Positions 1-6,267 of a stretch of DNA of 9,641 bases are shown here, in pieces. The notes under the pieces were generated by a model. It saw nothing but the letters and a program-made list of their open reading frames with translations, was not told the DNA's origin and ran no database searches. Origin of the DNA: Kiloniellales bacterium (GTDB lineage Bacteria; Pseudomonadota; Alphaproteobacteria; Kiloniellales; JAKSDN01). Position numbers and translations under genes: made by a program. How positions within the stretch are numbered: position 1 is the first letter of the stretch; the number at the start of each line of letters is the position of its first letter. The stretch covers positions 1-9,641 of the forward strand of contig JAKSDN010000276.1 in assembly GCA_022360075.1 (NCBI GenBank). The letters run 5' to 3'.

Positions 1-1
1 C

Positions 2-340
2 GCCTTGGGGCTCGGTGCCTCGCGCGTGCGCGCCTTCTTTCTGGTCACCGTGCCGAGCATTCGGGCCGGCATCATCAGTGGTGCGATTTTCGCTTTCATC
101 ATCTCTTTCGACGAGCCGGTGATTTCCTTCTTTGTGTCGGGCGTCGACGACAAGACGCTGCCCCGGCGGATGTTCGAGAACATCGAGTACACCGTGACGC
201 CGACGATCGCCGCCGTGGCGTCACTGCTGACGGCCTTTACCGCCTTGCTCTTGTTGCTGGTCCTGGCGGTACGGCTGTCAAGCGGGGCCCGGCGGACACC
301 GGCGGGGGGTGACGTCGACACCGATTCCGGCGGCAGATGA
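2..340 (+). CDS. ABC transporter permease, PotC/PhnV-like, C-terminal part (5' truncated by window)
   Basis: This is the last 112 codons of an inner-membrane permease of the binding-protein-dependent (MetI-like) ABC family; the reading frame is open to the window edge. The first residues (ALGLGASRVRAFFLVTVPSI) match the cytoplasmic EAA loop that docks with the ATPase, where a conserved Gly is followed by a V-x-x-P stretch. A hydrophobic helix follows, then SFDEPVISFFVSG and a TLP motif, which are typical of the PotC-type subunit of spermidine/putrescine importers, then a last transmembrane helix (AAVASLLTAFTALLLLLVLA) and a short charged tail. The same subfamily includes permeases assigned to 2-aminoethylphosphonate uptake (PhnU/PhnV type), so the substrate cannot be read from this fragment. 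The next gene starts 49 bp downstream on the same strand, so co-transcription is likely. Family certain, substrate unknown. Confidence 0.9.
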   Translation, partial: ALGLGASRVRAFFLVTVPSIRAGIISGAIFAFIISFDEPVISFFVSGVDDKTLPRRMFENIEYTVTPTIAAVASLLTAFTALLLLLVLAVRLSSGARRTPAGGDVDTDSGGR

Positions 341-389
341 CTGGCTGACAGCGCCGCGGCGCCTTGGTGGGGAGGGGAAAGGAACTGTC

Positions 390-1568
390 ATGGATGCGGA
401 TGTTGGTGTCGTTGGCGTGGGAAGCGTCGGAAGCATGGCGCTTTGGCGCCTCCGAAAGGCAGGGCTGAGCGCCATCGGCTTCGAGCAGTTCAGTCCCGGG
501 CACGGGCTGGGCGGCGCGGGCGGCGAGACGCGCTACTTCCGCACCGCCTACGCCGAGGGCCACGAGTACGTCCCGCTGCTGCTCTCGTCCTATGAGCTCT
601 GGTCCGAGCTAGAGACGGCGGCGCGGGCCGAGTTCGTCTGGAACTGCGGATTCATCACGATCGGCCCGCAGGACGAAAGCCGCTTCGCCGGCGCCAAGGC
701 CTGCGCCGATGCCGCCGGCATCGTGTGCGAGATTCTCGACGGGCGAGAGGCCGGCGCGCGCTATCCTCAGCACCGCTACCGCAGCGACGATTTCGTACTC
801 GTCGACGGATCGGGTGGGCTCTACGCGTCGGAGTACGCTGTCGCCTGTGCGGCGCGGGTGGCGGAAGAGGCCGGCGCGACCATTCACCGGCAAACCCGGG
901 TCGATCGACTTCTGCCGGATGCGGACGGGGTGACGATCCTGGCCGGCGATCGTTCCTTTCGTGTCGGCAAGGTCGTGGTGACCACCGGCGGCTGGGCTAG
1001 CGAGCTATTGCCCGAGGTGACCGAAGTCCTGGAGCCGAGACGCACGTGGCAGAGCTGGTACTTCGCCACCGATCCAGAGCCGTTCGTGCCCGAGCGCTTT
1101 CCGCCCTTCGGCAGAACCATAGACGGTTTACGGTTGCACGGTGCGCCCACGCTGGACCGGCGCTTCGTTTGCATCGGTGCCGTCGAGGAGCTGCCCGAGA
1201 CACTCATCGAAGACGACTATCTGGGCCGGCGCCTGTTGCCCGATATGAGCGTCGTGAACGAGTATGTTCGCGAGTACTTCGTCGGGTTGAGCCCCGATCC
1301 CGTGCGTGTCATGCCGGCGGTCGACGGCTACACGCTGGATGAGCATGCCCTCGTCGGCCTTCATCCGAACGCCGACCATGTGGTCGTTCTCTGCGGTTTT
1401 TCGTGCCATGGCTTCAAGCTTGCCCCGGTCATGGGGCAGATCGCCGTGGATCTCGTGACAAGCGGAGCGACGTCGCATCCAATAGAGCACCTGCGGATCG
1501 GTCGCTTTGGCGGCGCCCCCGACGCGGGAGGGGCGGCAGTCGCGAACGGTGACCGATCACCCTGGTGA
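390..1568 (+). CDS. FAD-dependent oxidoreductase, monomeric sarcosine oxidase / N-methyltryptophan oxidase (SolA) family
   Basis: A 392-residue DAO-family flavoprotein expected to oxidise a C-N bond of an amino acid or secondary amine. The dinucleotide-binding motif GVGSVG lies at residues 9-14, with Glu32 at the end of the second strand for the FAD ribose. Thr47-Arg48 and Arg51 correspond to Thr48, Arg49 and Arg52 of monomeric sarcosine oxidase, and the C-terminal block CGFSCHGFKLAPVMG (335-349) is the family's GFSGHGFK signature. Length is normal (about 370-390). The ATG at 390 is preferred over an in-frame start at 309 because AAAGGA (378-383) sits 6 nt before it and the earlier residues have no family counterpart. 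Several catalytic positions differ from the oxidases: Asp312 where the covalent-flavin Cys is expected, Cys261 for the oxygen-activating Lys, and Gly44 for an active-site His. It may be a dehydrogenase or act on another substrate. The residue alignment is by eye. Confidence 0.85.
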   Translation: MDADVGVVGVGSVGSMALWRLRKAGLSAIGFEQFSPGHGLGGAGGETRYFRTAYAEGHEYVPLLLSSYELWSELETAARAEFVWNCGFITIGPQDESRFAGAKACADAAGIVCEILDGREAGARYPQHRYRSDDFVLVDGSGGLYASEYAVACAARVAEEAGATIHRQTRVDRLLPDADGVTILAGDRSFRVGKVVVTTGGWASELLPEVTEVLEPRRTWQSWYFATDPEPFVPERFPPFGRTIDGLRLHGAPTLDRRFVCIGAVEELPETLIEDDYLGRRLLPDMSVVNEYVREYFVGLSPDPVRVMPAVDGYTLDEHALVGLHPNADHVVVLCGFSCHGFKLAPVMGQIAVDLVTSGATSHPIEHLRIGRFGGAPDAGGAAVANGDRSPW

Positions 1569-1590
1569 ACGCTTTGCCAAGGAGCGAGGA

Positions 1591-1704
1591 ATGCCCGAGA
1601 CGCCGGGGAAAGCCGTAGTGGTCTGCTTCGACCGGTTTCGCCCCGACATGCTGTGTCATGCCCTGATCGGCAGTGTGTCAGGGGTTCGGCCCAGCGTGTC
1701 GTAG
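1591..1704 (+). pseudogene. Truncated start of a type I phosphodiesterase / nucleotide pyrophosphatase (alkaline phosphatase superfamily) gene
   Basis: A 37-codon reading frame begins with ATG after a strong ribosome-binding site (AAGGAG, 1579-1584) and ends at TAG 1702-1704. Residues 7-20 (KAVVVCFDRFRPDM) closely resemble the first strand and metal-binding turn of type I phosphodiesterases, usually written V-V-x-x-x-D-G-x-R-P-D; Asp14 would be the first metal ligand. After about residue 22 I see no further family similarity, and a full enzyme would be several hundred residues, so I read this as the 5' remnant of a gene that lost its body by internal deletion. The usual Gly after the Asp is Arg15, consistent with decay. 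It lies 22 bp after the oxidoreductase gene, and its stop codon overlaps the ribosome-binding site of the next gene. It could instead be a small real ORF that resembles the family by chance. Confidence 0.5.
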
Positions 1705-1708
1705 GAGG
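1703..1708 (+). promoter_or_regulatory. Ribosome-binding site AGGAGG for the GTG start at 1717
   Basis: A consensus Shine-Dalgarno sequence lies 8 nt before the GTG at 1717 and decides that non-ATG start. It overlaps the TAG stop (1702-1704) of the short upstream remnant, so ribosomes ending there would be positioned to re-initiate. Confidence 0.75.
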
Positions 1709-1716
1709 CGACGCAA

Positions 1717-2637
1717 GTGGCCAAACCGTATCTTCAGGTCAGCCTCGGCGAGGATGAGATCGCCAGCCTTCTCGGAGCCGCCGCGCTGATTCCGGTCATG
1801 GAGGAAGCGCTCATGGCGCACGCGTCCGGGACCGTGGAGCAGCCCGTCCGGCAGATCTACTCCGCGGGCGGGGACAGAGGATTCGTTGGTCTCATGCCTC
1901 TGTTCGGATCCGTGATGGGGCTGAAGCTGGTGACCTTCTACCCTGGCAACGCGGACCTGGGCCTTCCGACACATCTCGCCACGATCCTCCTGCTGGATGA
2001 AAAGACTGGAGCCCTGCGAGCCGTCTTGGATGGCCGGCTCATTACTCAGATGCGGACGGCTGCGGTTTCGGCCGTGGCCACGAAGCTGCTCGCCCGCGCG
2101 GATGCGAGGACCCTGGCCGTGCTCGGCAGCGGTGTTCAGGCCGAGGCGCATGTCGAGGCCCTGTCGCTCGTTCGCGACTTCGTGGAAGTGCGGGTCTGGA
2201 GCCGCACCCCCGCGAACGCTCTGAACTTCGCAGAGCGGGCGGGGGCCAGGGCCGTTGAGACGCCGGAAGAGGCCGTCTTCGGTGCGGACGTCGTGGTAAC
2301 GGCTACTGCGGCATCCGACCCGATCCTCCGCGGTGAGTGGCTGAAGCCTGGGTGCCATGTGAACGCGGTCGGATGGAACGGCCCCGAGTCGCGCGAGCTC
2401 GATGACAAGGCCATGCAAGGCGCCGTGGTGGTTGATTCGCGCGCCGAGGCGCTGGCCCACAGCGGAAACCTCACGGCGGCGAATGTCGAGATCCGGGCCG
2501 AGCTTGGCGAGCTCCTATTGGGACGTTCACGGGTTTCCCCAAGTGAGACGACCGTGTTCCTTTCGGTTGGAATGGCGGTCGAGGATCTCTTTGCCGCAGA
2601 CTTGGCGGTCAGACACCGGGCCGCTGGCCTCGCCTAG
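1717..2637 (+). CDS. Ornithine cyclodeaminase / mu-crystallin family protein
   Basis: A 306-residue NAD(P)-dependent protein of the family that includes ornithine cyclodeaminase, archaeal alanine dehydrogenase, ketimine reductase and the ectoine-catabolism protein EutC. Lys70 (GLKLVTFYPGN), Arg113 and Thr114 (TQMRTAAVSA) match substrate-carboxylate residues of ornithine cyclodeaminase (Lys69, Arg112, Thr113). LGSGVQAEAH (136-145) is the Rossmann nucleotide-binding loop, and TVFLSVGMAVEDLFAA near the C-terminus is the family's closing motif. The catalytic Asp of true cyclodeaminases (AVGGD) is here Asn221 (AVGWN), closer to the EutC or ketimine-reductase branches. Ornithine cyclisation is therefore unlikely; reduction or oxidation of an imino/amino acid is a better guess. 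The start is GTG with a strong AGGAGG. It follows the flavoprotein gene on the same strand, and the pair may handle the same amino compound (inference). Confidence 0.88.
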   Translation: MAKPYLQVSLGEDEIASLLGAAALIPVMEEALMAHASGTVEQPVRQIYSAGGDRGFVGLMPLFGSVMGLKLVTFYPGNADLGLPTHLATILLLDEKTGALRAVLDGRLITQMRTAAVSAVATKLLARADARTLAVLGSGVQAEAHVEALSLVRDFVEVRVWSRTPANALNFAERAGARAVETPEEAVFGADVVVTATAASDPILRGEWLKPGCHVNAVGWNGPESRELDDKAMQGAVVVDSRAEALAHSGNLTAANVEIRAELGELLLGRSRVSPSETTVFLSVGMAVEDLFAADLAVRHRAAGLA

Positions 2638-2665
2638 GGCGGTGCCGGTCGCAGCGCTACTCGGC

Positions 2666-2691
2666 GGCCGGCCGCGATCCCGCGGCCGGTC
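2666..2691. terminator. GC-rich hairpin after the cyclodeaminase-like gene (possible terminator)
   Basis: Nine uninterrupted pairs (CCGGCCGCG with CGCGGCCGG) close a four-base loop ATCC; one G-T and one G-C pair extend the stem to eleven. It begins 29 bp after the stop codon at 2637, where the upstream operon should end. There is no run of T on either side, so it is not a standard intrinsic terminator. It may help Rho-dependent termination or protect the 3' end. Confidence 0.45.
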
Positions 2692-2743
2692 CAAGGGCTC
2701 ATGCCGTGGCAGATCCTGATCGTGTCTGGTCAGGCCGTGCCGC

Positions 2744-2773
2744 ATTTCGAGATCGAGGGACCTGCATCGAAAT
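2744..2773. promoter_or_regulatory. Inverted repeat ATTTCGA-N16-TCGAAAT upstream of the LysR gene (candidate operator)
   Basis: Two perfect 7-bp arms at 2744-2750 and 2767-2773 sit about 130 bp before the LysR start. A third partial copy, TCGAAA, lies at 2872-2877, within 30 bp of that start. The spacer just after the repeat (2770-2810) is the most AT-rich part of this region and includes T-runs, which fits a promoter zone, but I cannot place convincing -35 and -10 boxes. The repeat could bind the adjacent LysR protein (autoregulation) or another regulator. Confidence 0.35.
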
Positions 2774-2900
2774 TGGCGCTGGAAATTCCGTTTTCGTTTT
2801 CTTTAGCTTGGGGTGCTCGACAGGGCGTGGACCAGTCCCTTGACCACCACTGTGTCAGAGAGCATGCGAAATCGAAACCGGACCGCCTAGCCCTGGAACC

Positions 2901-3818
2901 GTGGTGAGAGACAAGGAACATCCCCCGCTCAACGCGATTCGCGTTTTTGTTGCGATTTCGAGGGAGTTGAGCGTGACCCGGGCAGCCCGGTCTCTTGGGA
3001 TGACCCAGAGCTCGGCCAGCCGCCATCTCGCTGTTTTGGAGCGCTATCTCGGGGCCAAGCTGATCGATCGCCGGGGCAGGAAAACGACGCTGACGGACTT
3101 CGGCCGGCTCTTTGCGGAAGCCGTGAGCGAGCCGCTGGACGCCGTCGCTTTCGCCGTTCAGCGCATGCGGCGCGTCAGGGATAGCGGGAACCGGATTATC
3201 GTGCGCACGTCGCTATCGACCTTTGCCTACTCGACGTTGATTCCCAACCTTCCGGACTTCACCAAGGATTCGGGTGGTGCCGTGGTCGACGTCATTACAT
3301 CGCTCTCCGCCCCGACGACGGCGGACAGCTTCGACGTGTTGGTGACACGGGACCTCGACGTCTCGGAGCCCTCCGACCACTGGGAGCTGTTCGAGGAGCA
3401 CTTGGTTTGCACAGGGACCGCCGCCTTGTTTGCGGAGGAGTACGCCTCGGTCGTGCGGGAGAAACCGATTCTCTCGACGACCTCGCGACCCGACATCCTG
3501 CCGCGCTGGCTGACGGGCATGGCCATTTCTCAAGAAGAGATCACGCTTGGCGCATGCTATGATCACCACTACTTGGCTCTGCCGGCGGTCACCACGGGGC
3601 AGGGGCTTCTGATCGCGCCCGAGATCCTGGTGGCCGATCTCGTTCGACAGGGAATTCTGGCGGTTCTTCCGGGATCGCGCGTCCCCAGCGGTATGCGATA
3701 CCGGGCATACGCGCTGGATCGCAGCAGCAATCCCGACCTGTCCCGCGCATTCTGTCGGTGGCTCTCGCGTTTGTGCAAGCGGACATCGCTTCAAGAGCCA
3801 GGCAGCCCCACCAGCTAG
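2901..3818 (+). CDS. LysR-family transcriptional regulator (GcvA-like), probable regulator of the downstream transaminase-phosphonopyruvate hydrolase pair
   Basis: A 305-residue LysR-type regulator. The N-terminal winged helix-turn-helix spans roughly residues 9-68: LNAIRVFVAI, then SVTRAARSLGMTQSSASRHL as the HTH, then LERYLGAKLIDRRGRKTTLTDFGR as the wing. The rest is the periplasmic-binding-protein-like effector domain (residues about 95-295), matching the usual length of about 300. Translation probably starts at GTG 2901 or the adjacent GTG 2904; only a weak GGA (2895-2897) precedes them. The gene ends 114 bp before the transaminase on the same strand, so it may be co-transcribed with its targets. 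In Variovorax sp. Pal2 the phosphonopyruvate hydrolase gene is, from memory, accompanied by a LysR-type gene (palR) and a transaminase gene, which supports this role. The effector (phosphonoalanine or phosphonopyruvate) is inference. Confidence 0.88.
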   Translation: MVRDKEHPPLNAIRVFVAISRELSVTRAARSLGMTQSSASRHLAVLERYLGAKLIDRRGRKTTLTDFGRLFAEAVSEPLDAVAFAVQRMRRVRDSGNRIIVRTSLSTFAYSTLIPNLPDFTKDSGGAVVDVITSLSAPTTADSFDVLVTRDLDVSEPSDHWELFEEHLVCTGTAALFAEEYASVVREKPILSTTSRPDILPRWLTGMAISQEEITLGACYDHHYLALPAVTTGQGLLIAPEILVADLVRQGILAVLPGSRVPSGMRYRAYALDRSSNPDLSRAFCRWLSRLCKRTSLQEPGSPTS

Positions 3819-3921
3819 TATCGCAAAAGTAGATGGATTCCAGCCCGTTGGCCGATGGTGGCGTTTGCCATGTCAGGCCGAAAGCGCGATCTATTCCCCA
3901 GTCCTGTGACCGAGGTTCATT

Positions 3922-3927
3922 GGGGGA
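3922..3927 (+). promoter_or_regulatory. Ribosome-binding site GGGGGA deciding the GTG start at 3933
   Basis: A G-rich Shine-Dalgarno-like run lies 5 nt before GTG 3933. That start gives an N-terminus APLAQRLASVRPSATKAM, matching where AatA-type aminotransferases begin. In-frame ATGs at 3855 and 3870 would add about 25 residues without family counterpart. Confidence 0.55.
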
Positions 3928-3932
3928 TTCTT

Positions 3933-5147
3933 GTGGCGCCACTGGCCCAGAGACTTGCGTCGGTCCGGCCTTCTGCGACCAAAGCGATGACGGCGAGGGC
4001 ACGGGCTCTGCGCGCCGAGGGTCAGGACGTCATCGTGCTGAGCCAGGGCGAACCGGATTTCGACACGCCCCCAGACGTTTGCGACGCGGGCATTGCCGCA
4101 ATCCGGGAGGGCCATACCCGCTACACGGCGGTCTCCGGGATCGAAGAACTGCGCAAAGCTGTTGCTGCGAAGCTTCGGCGTGAGAACGGTCTGGACTACG
4201 ATCCTTCGGCCATCGTGGTCGGCTGCGGTGCCAAGCAGGTCATCTTCAACGCCCTCTTCGCGACGCTCGATCCCGGCGACGAGGTCGTCGTTCCGGCCCC
4301 CTGCTGGGTGAGCTATCCCGACATGGTTCGCCTTGCCGGCGGAACCCCGGTCGTCGTCAACTGCTCGGCCGGTTCCGGGTTCAAGCTGCAACCCGATGAA
4401 CTGGCTGCGGCCATCACGCCGCGCAGCAAATGGCTGATGTTGAACTCGCCGGCCAACCCGACCGGCGCGGTCTACTCGGAAAAGGACCTGGCGGCATTGG
4501 GCGAGGTGCTGAAGGCACATCCTCATGTCTCGCTGCTCTCGGATGACATCTACGAGAAGCTGGTCTATGCGCCGGCCCGCTTCGCTACGATGGCTGCGGT
4601 CGTCCCGGAGCTCCGCGACCGCACGCTGCTCGTCAACGGGGTGTCCAAGGCCCACGCCATGACCGGCTGGCGCGTCGGCTACGGCGCCGGCCCCCAGGGC
4701 CTCATCAAGGCCATGGCGACGATCCAGGGCCAGACCTCCTCGCATACCAGTTCCGTCTCTCAGTACGCGGCCCTGGAGGCGATCGGCGGGGACCAGTCAC
4801 ATCTCCCCCCCTTTGTGGAGACATTCAGGCAGCGTCGCGATTTGGTCTGCGAGCGCCTGAAGCGGGCGCCCGGCCTGCATTGCCGCCTGCCTGAGGGGGC
4901 TTTCTACGCCTTCGTGTCCTGCCGCGACCTGATCGGCACGCAGCGATCCGACGGCAGCGTCATTCGCTCCGATACGGATTTCGCCATGTACCTTCTTGAG
5001 CGGTTCGGGGTGGCCGTGGTGCCGGGCTCGAGCTTCCTGGCGGAAGGGTATTTCCGTGCATCCTTCGCCAACTCGACGAATGCGCTGGAGAAGGCCTGCA
5101 ACCGTATTCAGGCCGCCTGTGAAGCGCTTGTGCGCGAGGTTGCATGA
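3933..5147 (+). CDS. Class I PLP aminotransferase (AatA / aspartate aminotransferase type), probable phosphonoalanine transaminase
   Basis: A 404-residue fold-type I aminotransferase, close to the usual 400 of AatA proteins. Visible blocks are the N-terminal helix (AQRLASVRPSATKAM), GEPDFDTP for substrate entry, YTAVSGIEELRKAVA, NSPANPTG with the PLP-contacting Asn, SDDIYEKL with the Asp that pairs with the pyridine nitrogen, and SKAHAMTGWRVGYG with the PLP Lys at residue 239. FRASFANS near the C-terminus carries the Arg that binds the substrate alpha-carboxylate. By sequence alone it would be called aspartate aminotransferase. Its stop overlaps the start of the phosphonopyruvate hydrolase gene (ATGA), so the two are translationally coupled, and the natural substrate is probably phosphonoalanine, a phosphonate analogue of aspartate, giving phosphonopyruvate. 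This would be the role called palB in Variovorax Pal2 (recalled, not checked). Family certain, substrate inferred. Confidence 0.9.
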   Translation: MAPLAQRLASVRPSATKAMTARARALRAEGQDVIVLSQGEPDFDTPPDVCDAGIAAIREGHTRYTAVSGIEELRKAVAAKLRRENGLDYDPSAIVVGCGAKQVIFNALFATLDPGDEVVVPAPCWVSYPDMVRLAGGTPVVVNCSAGSGFKLQPDELAAAITPRSKWLMLNSPANPTGAVYSEKDLAALGEVLKAHPHVSLLSDDIYEKLVYAPARFATMAAVVPELRDRTLLVNGVSKAHAMTGWRVGYGAGPQGLIKAMATIQGQTSSHTSSVSQYAALEAIGGDQSHLPPFVETFRQRRDLVCERLKRAPGLHCRLPEGAFYAFVSCRDLIGTQRSDGSVIRSDTDFAMYLLERFGVAVVPGSSFLAEGYFRASFANSTNALEKACNRIQAACEALVREVA

Positions 5148-6010
5148 TGACGGGCCTTCGTGACCGGATCGCCGAGCGCGGCCTGCTCCAAATCATGGCC
5201 ACGCACAGCCCCCTGTCGGCGCGTCTGGCCGAGGAGGCGGGTTTCGACGGCCTCTGGGCCTCGGGCTTCGAGCTCTCGGCGCTCTACGGCCTGGCCGACG
5301 TCAGCCTGATCACCATGACCCAGCATCTGGAGATGCTGCGCGCCATCGCGGGGCAATCGGTGCTGCCCATTGTCGCCGACATCGATACCGGCTTCGGCAA
5401 CGCCGTCAACGTCGTCCACGCGGTGCGGGAGTACGAGCGGGCCGGGGCCGCCTGCGTGGTCATCGAGGACAAGTCCTTCCCGAAAGTGACCAGCCTGGTC
5501 GCCGGCGGGCGCCAGGAGCTGCTGCGAATCGAGGAGTTCCAGGGCAAGATCGAGGCCGCCTGTGCGAGCCGCCGATCGGAAGACTTCTTGATCGTCGCCA
5601 GGGTCGAAGCCCTGATCGCCGGCCTGGGCCAGGAGGAGGCGATCAGGCGGGCCGAAGCCTATACCGAGGCCGGCGCCGACCTGATCCTCATCCACTCCAA
5701 GCAGAAGACACCGGCGGAAATCGAGGCCTTCATCGCCGCCTGGAGCGGCGCCGTCCCGCTGGTACTGGTGCCGACGGCTTACCCCGAGATGACCGTGGAG
5801 CGGATGCGCACAAGCGGCAAGGTCGGCATGACGATCTGGGGCAATCACACGGTCCGCGCCGCCGTCACGGCGATGCAGGAGGTTTACCGTCGCATTCTGG
5901 CAGACGGCGGCATCCAGGACGTGGACAAGGATATCGTGCCGGTCAGCGAGATCTTTCGCCTGCAAGACATGGATCGTGTCAAAGAGATCGAAAGCCGGTT
6001 TCTGAAGTAG
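5144..6010 (+). CDS. pphA: Phosphonopyruvate hydrolase (PEP mutase / isocitrate lyase superfamily)
   Basis: A 288-residue soluble TIM-barrel enzyme predicted to hydrolyse the C-P bond of phosphonopyruvate, giving pyruvate and phosphate. Superfamily residues are all present: Asp52, the Mg-binding DIDTGFGN (Asp79, Asp81), Glu108 in EDKSFPK, Lys114, Arg153 in ARVEALIAG and His184 in ILIHSKQKTP. The deciding position is Thr116 (FPKVTS). PEP mutase has Asn there (FPKxNS), whereas the Variovorax Pal2 hydrolase has Thr118 (FPKDTS). Longer blocks (GRQEL-RIEEFQGKI, VPLVLVPTAYP, GNH-RAAV, DGGI) also follow the hydrolase as I remember it. The ATG at 5144 overlaps the transaminase stop; a second ATG at 5147 is better spaced from GAGG (5136-5139). 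No phosphonopyruvate decarboxylase follows, which argues against phosphonate biosynthesis. PEP mutase remains the main alternative. Confidence 0.85.
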   Translation: MMTGLRDRIAERGLLQIMATHSPLSARLAEEAGFDGLWASGFELSALYGLADVSLITMTQHLEMLRAIAGQSVLPIVADIDTGFGNAVNVVHAVREYERAGAACVVIEDKSFPKVTSLVAGGRQELLRIEEFQGKIEAACASRRSEDFLIVARVEALIAGLGQEEAIRRAEAYTEAGADLILIHSKQKTPAEIEAFIAAWSGAVPLVLVPTAYPEMTVERMRTSGKVGMTIWGNHTVRAAVTAMQEVYRRILADGGIQDVDKDIVPVSEIFRLQDMDRVKEIESRFLK

Positions 6011-6016
6011 CTCGCG

Positions 6017-6033
6017 CCGGGGACGTTTCCCGG
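6017..6033. terminator. Weak hairpin just after the phosphonopyruvate hydrolase gene
   Basis: CCGGGGA (6017-6023) pairs with TTTCCCGG-side bases (6027-6033) through seven pairs including one G-T, with a three-base loop. It starts 7 bp after the stop, where a terminator would be expected between convergent operons, but no T-run follows. The remaining spacer to 6267 shows no gene or repeat that I can support. Confidence 0.3.
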
Positions 6034-6267
6034 CCCGGGTCGTGGATTGCCGTCGCTCATTGTGCCCCCGCTTGGAAAAGCCTCTGCTGACACCGACGGT
6101 GGCGAGCCCCGCAACCACGCGCAAAGAAGCCATCCGATCGGGTGACCTTCTCGCATTCCGGGCTGTGCGGTCCGGTCTTGGAAGGATGCGCAGCGGCCGC
6201 ACAATTCGGCACAAGTCCCATGAAGAGACTCTACGGCATTGGGCCTCGATTCTCGGTCCGGCGAGTC

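Noticed and set aside
351..362. Perfect 12-bp palindrome GCGCCGCGGCGC between the permease and flavoprotein genes
   Set aside because: It is pure G/C in a very GC-rich setting, short, and has no loop or T-run; chance is likely.
309..389. Upstream start at 309 for the flavoprotein
   Set aside because: It would overlap the permease gene, puts 27 unrelated residues before the FAD motif, and ATG 390 has an AAAGGA site at good spacing.
1652..1680. Direct repeat TGTGTCA (1652-1658 and 1674-1680) near the break of the phosphodiesterase remnant
   Set aside because: Seven bases is too short to claim a deletion scar without the intact gene for comparison.
3855..3932. Upstream ATG starts (3855, 3870) for the class I aminotransferase
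   Set aside because: The added N-terminal residues have no family counterpart, and GTG 3933 has a G-rich ribosome-binding site and the expected N-terminus.
5144..6010. Annotation as PEP mutase for phosphonate biosynthesis
   Set aside because: Thr116 replaces the mutase Asn, similarity by eye follows the hydrolase, no phosphonopyruvate decarboxylase is adjacent, and a transaminase plus LysR gene suggests catabolism.
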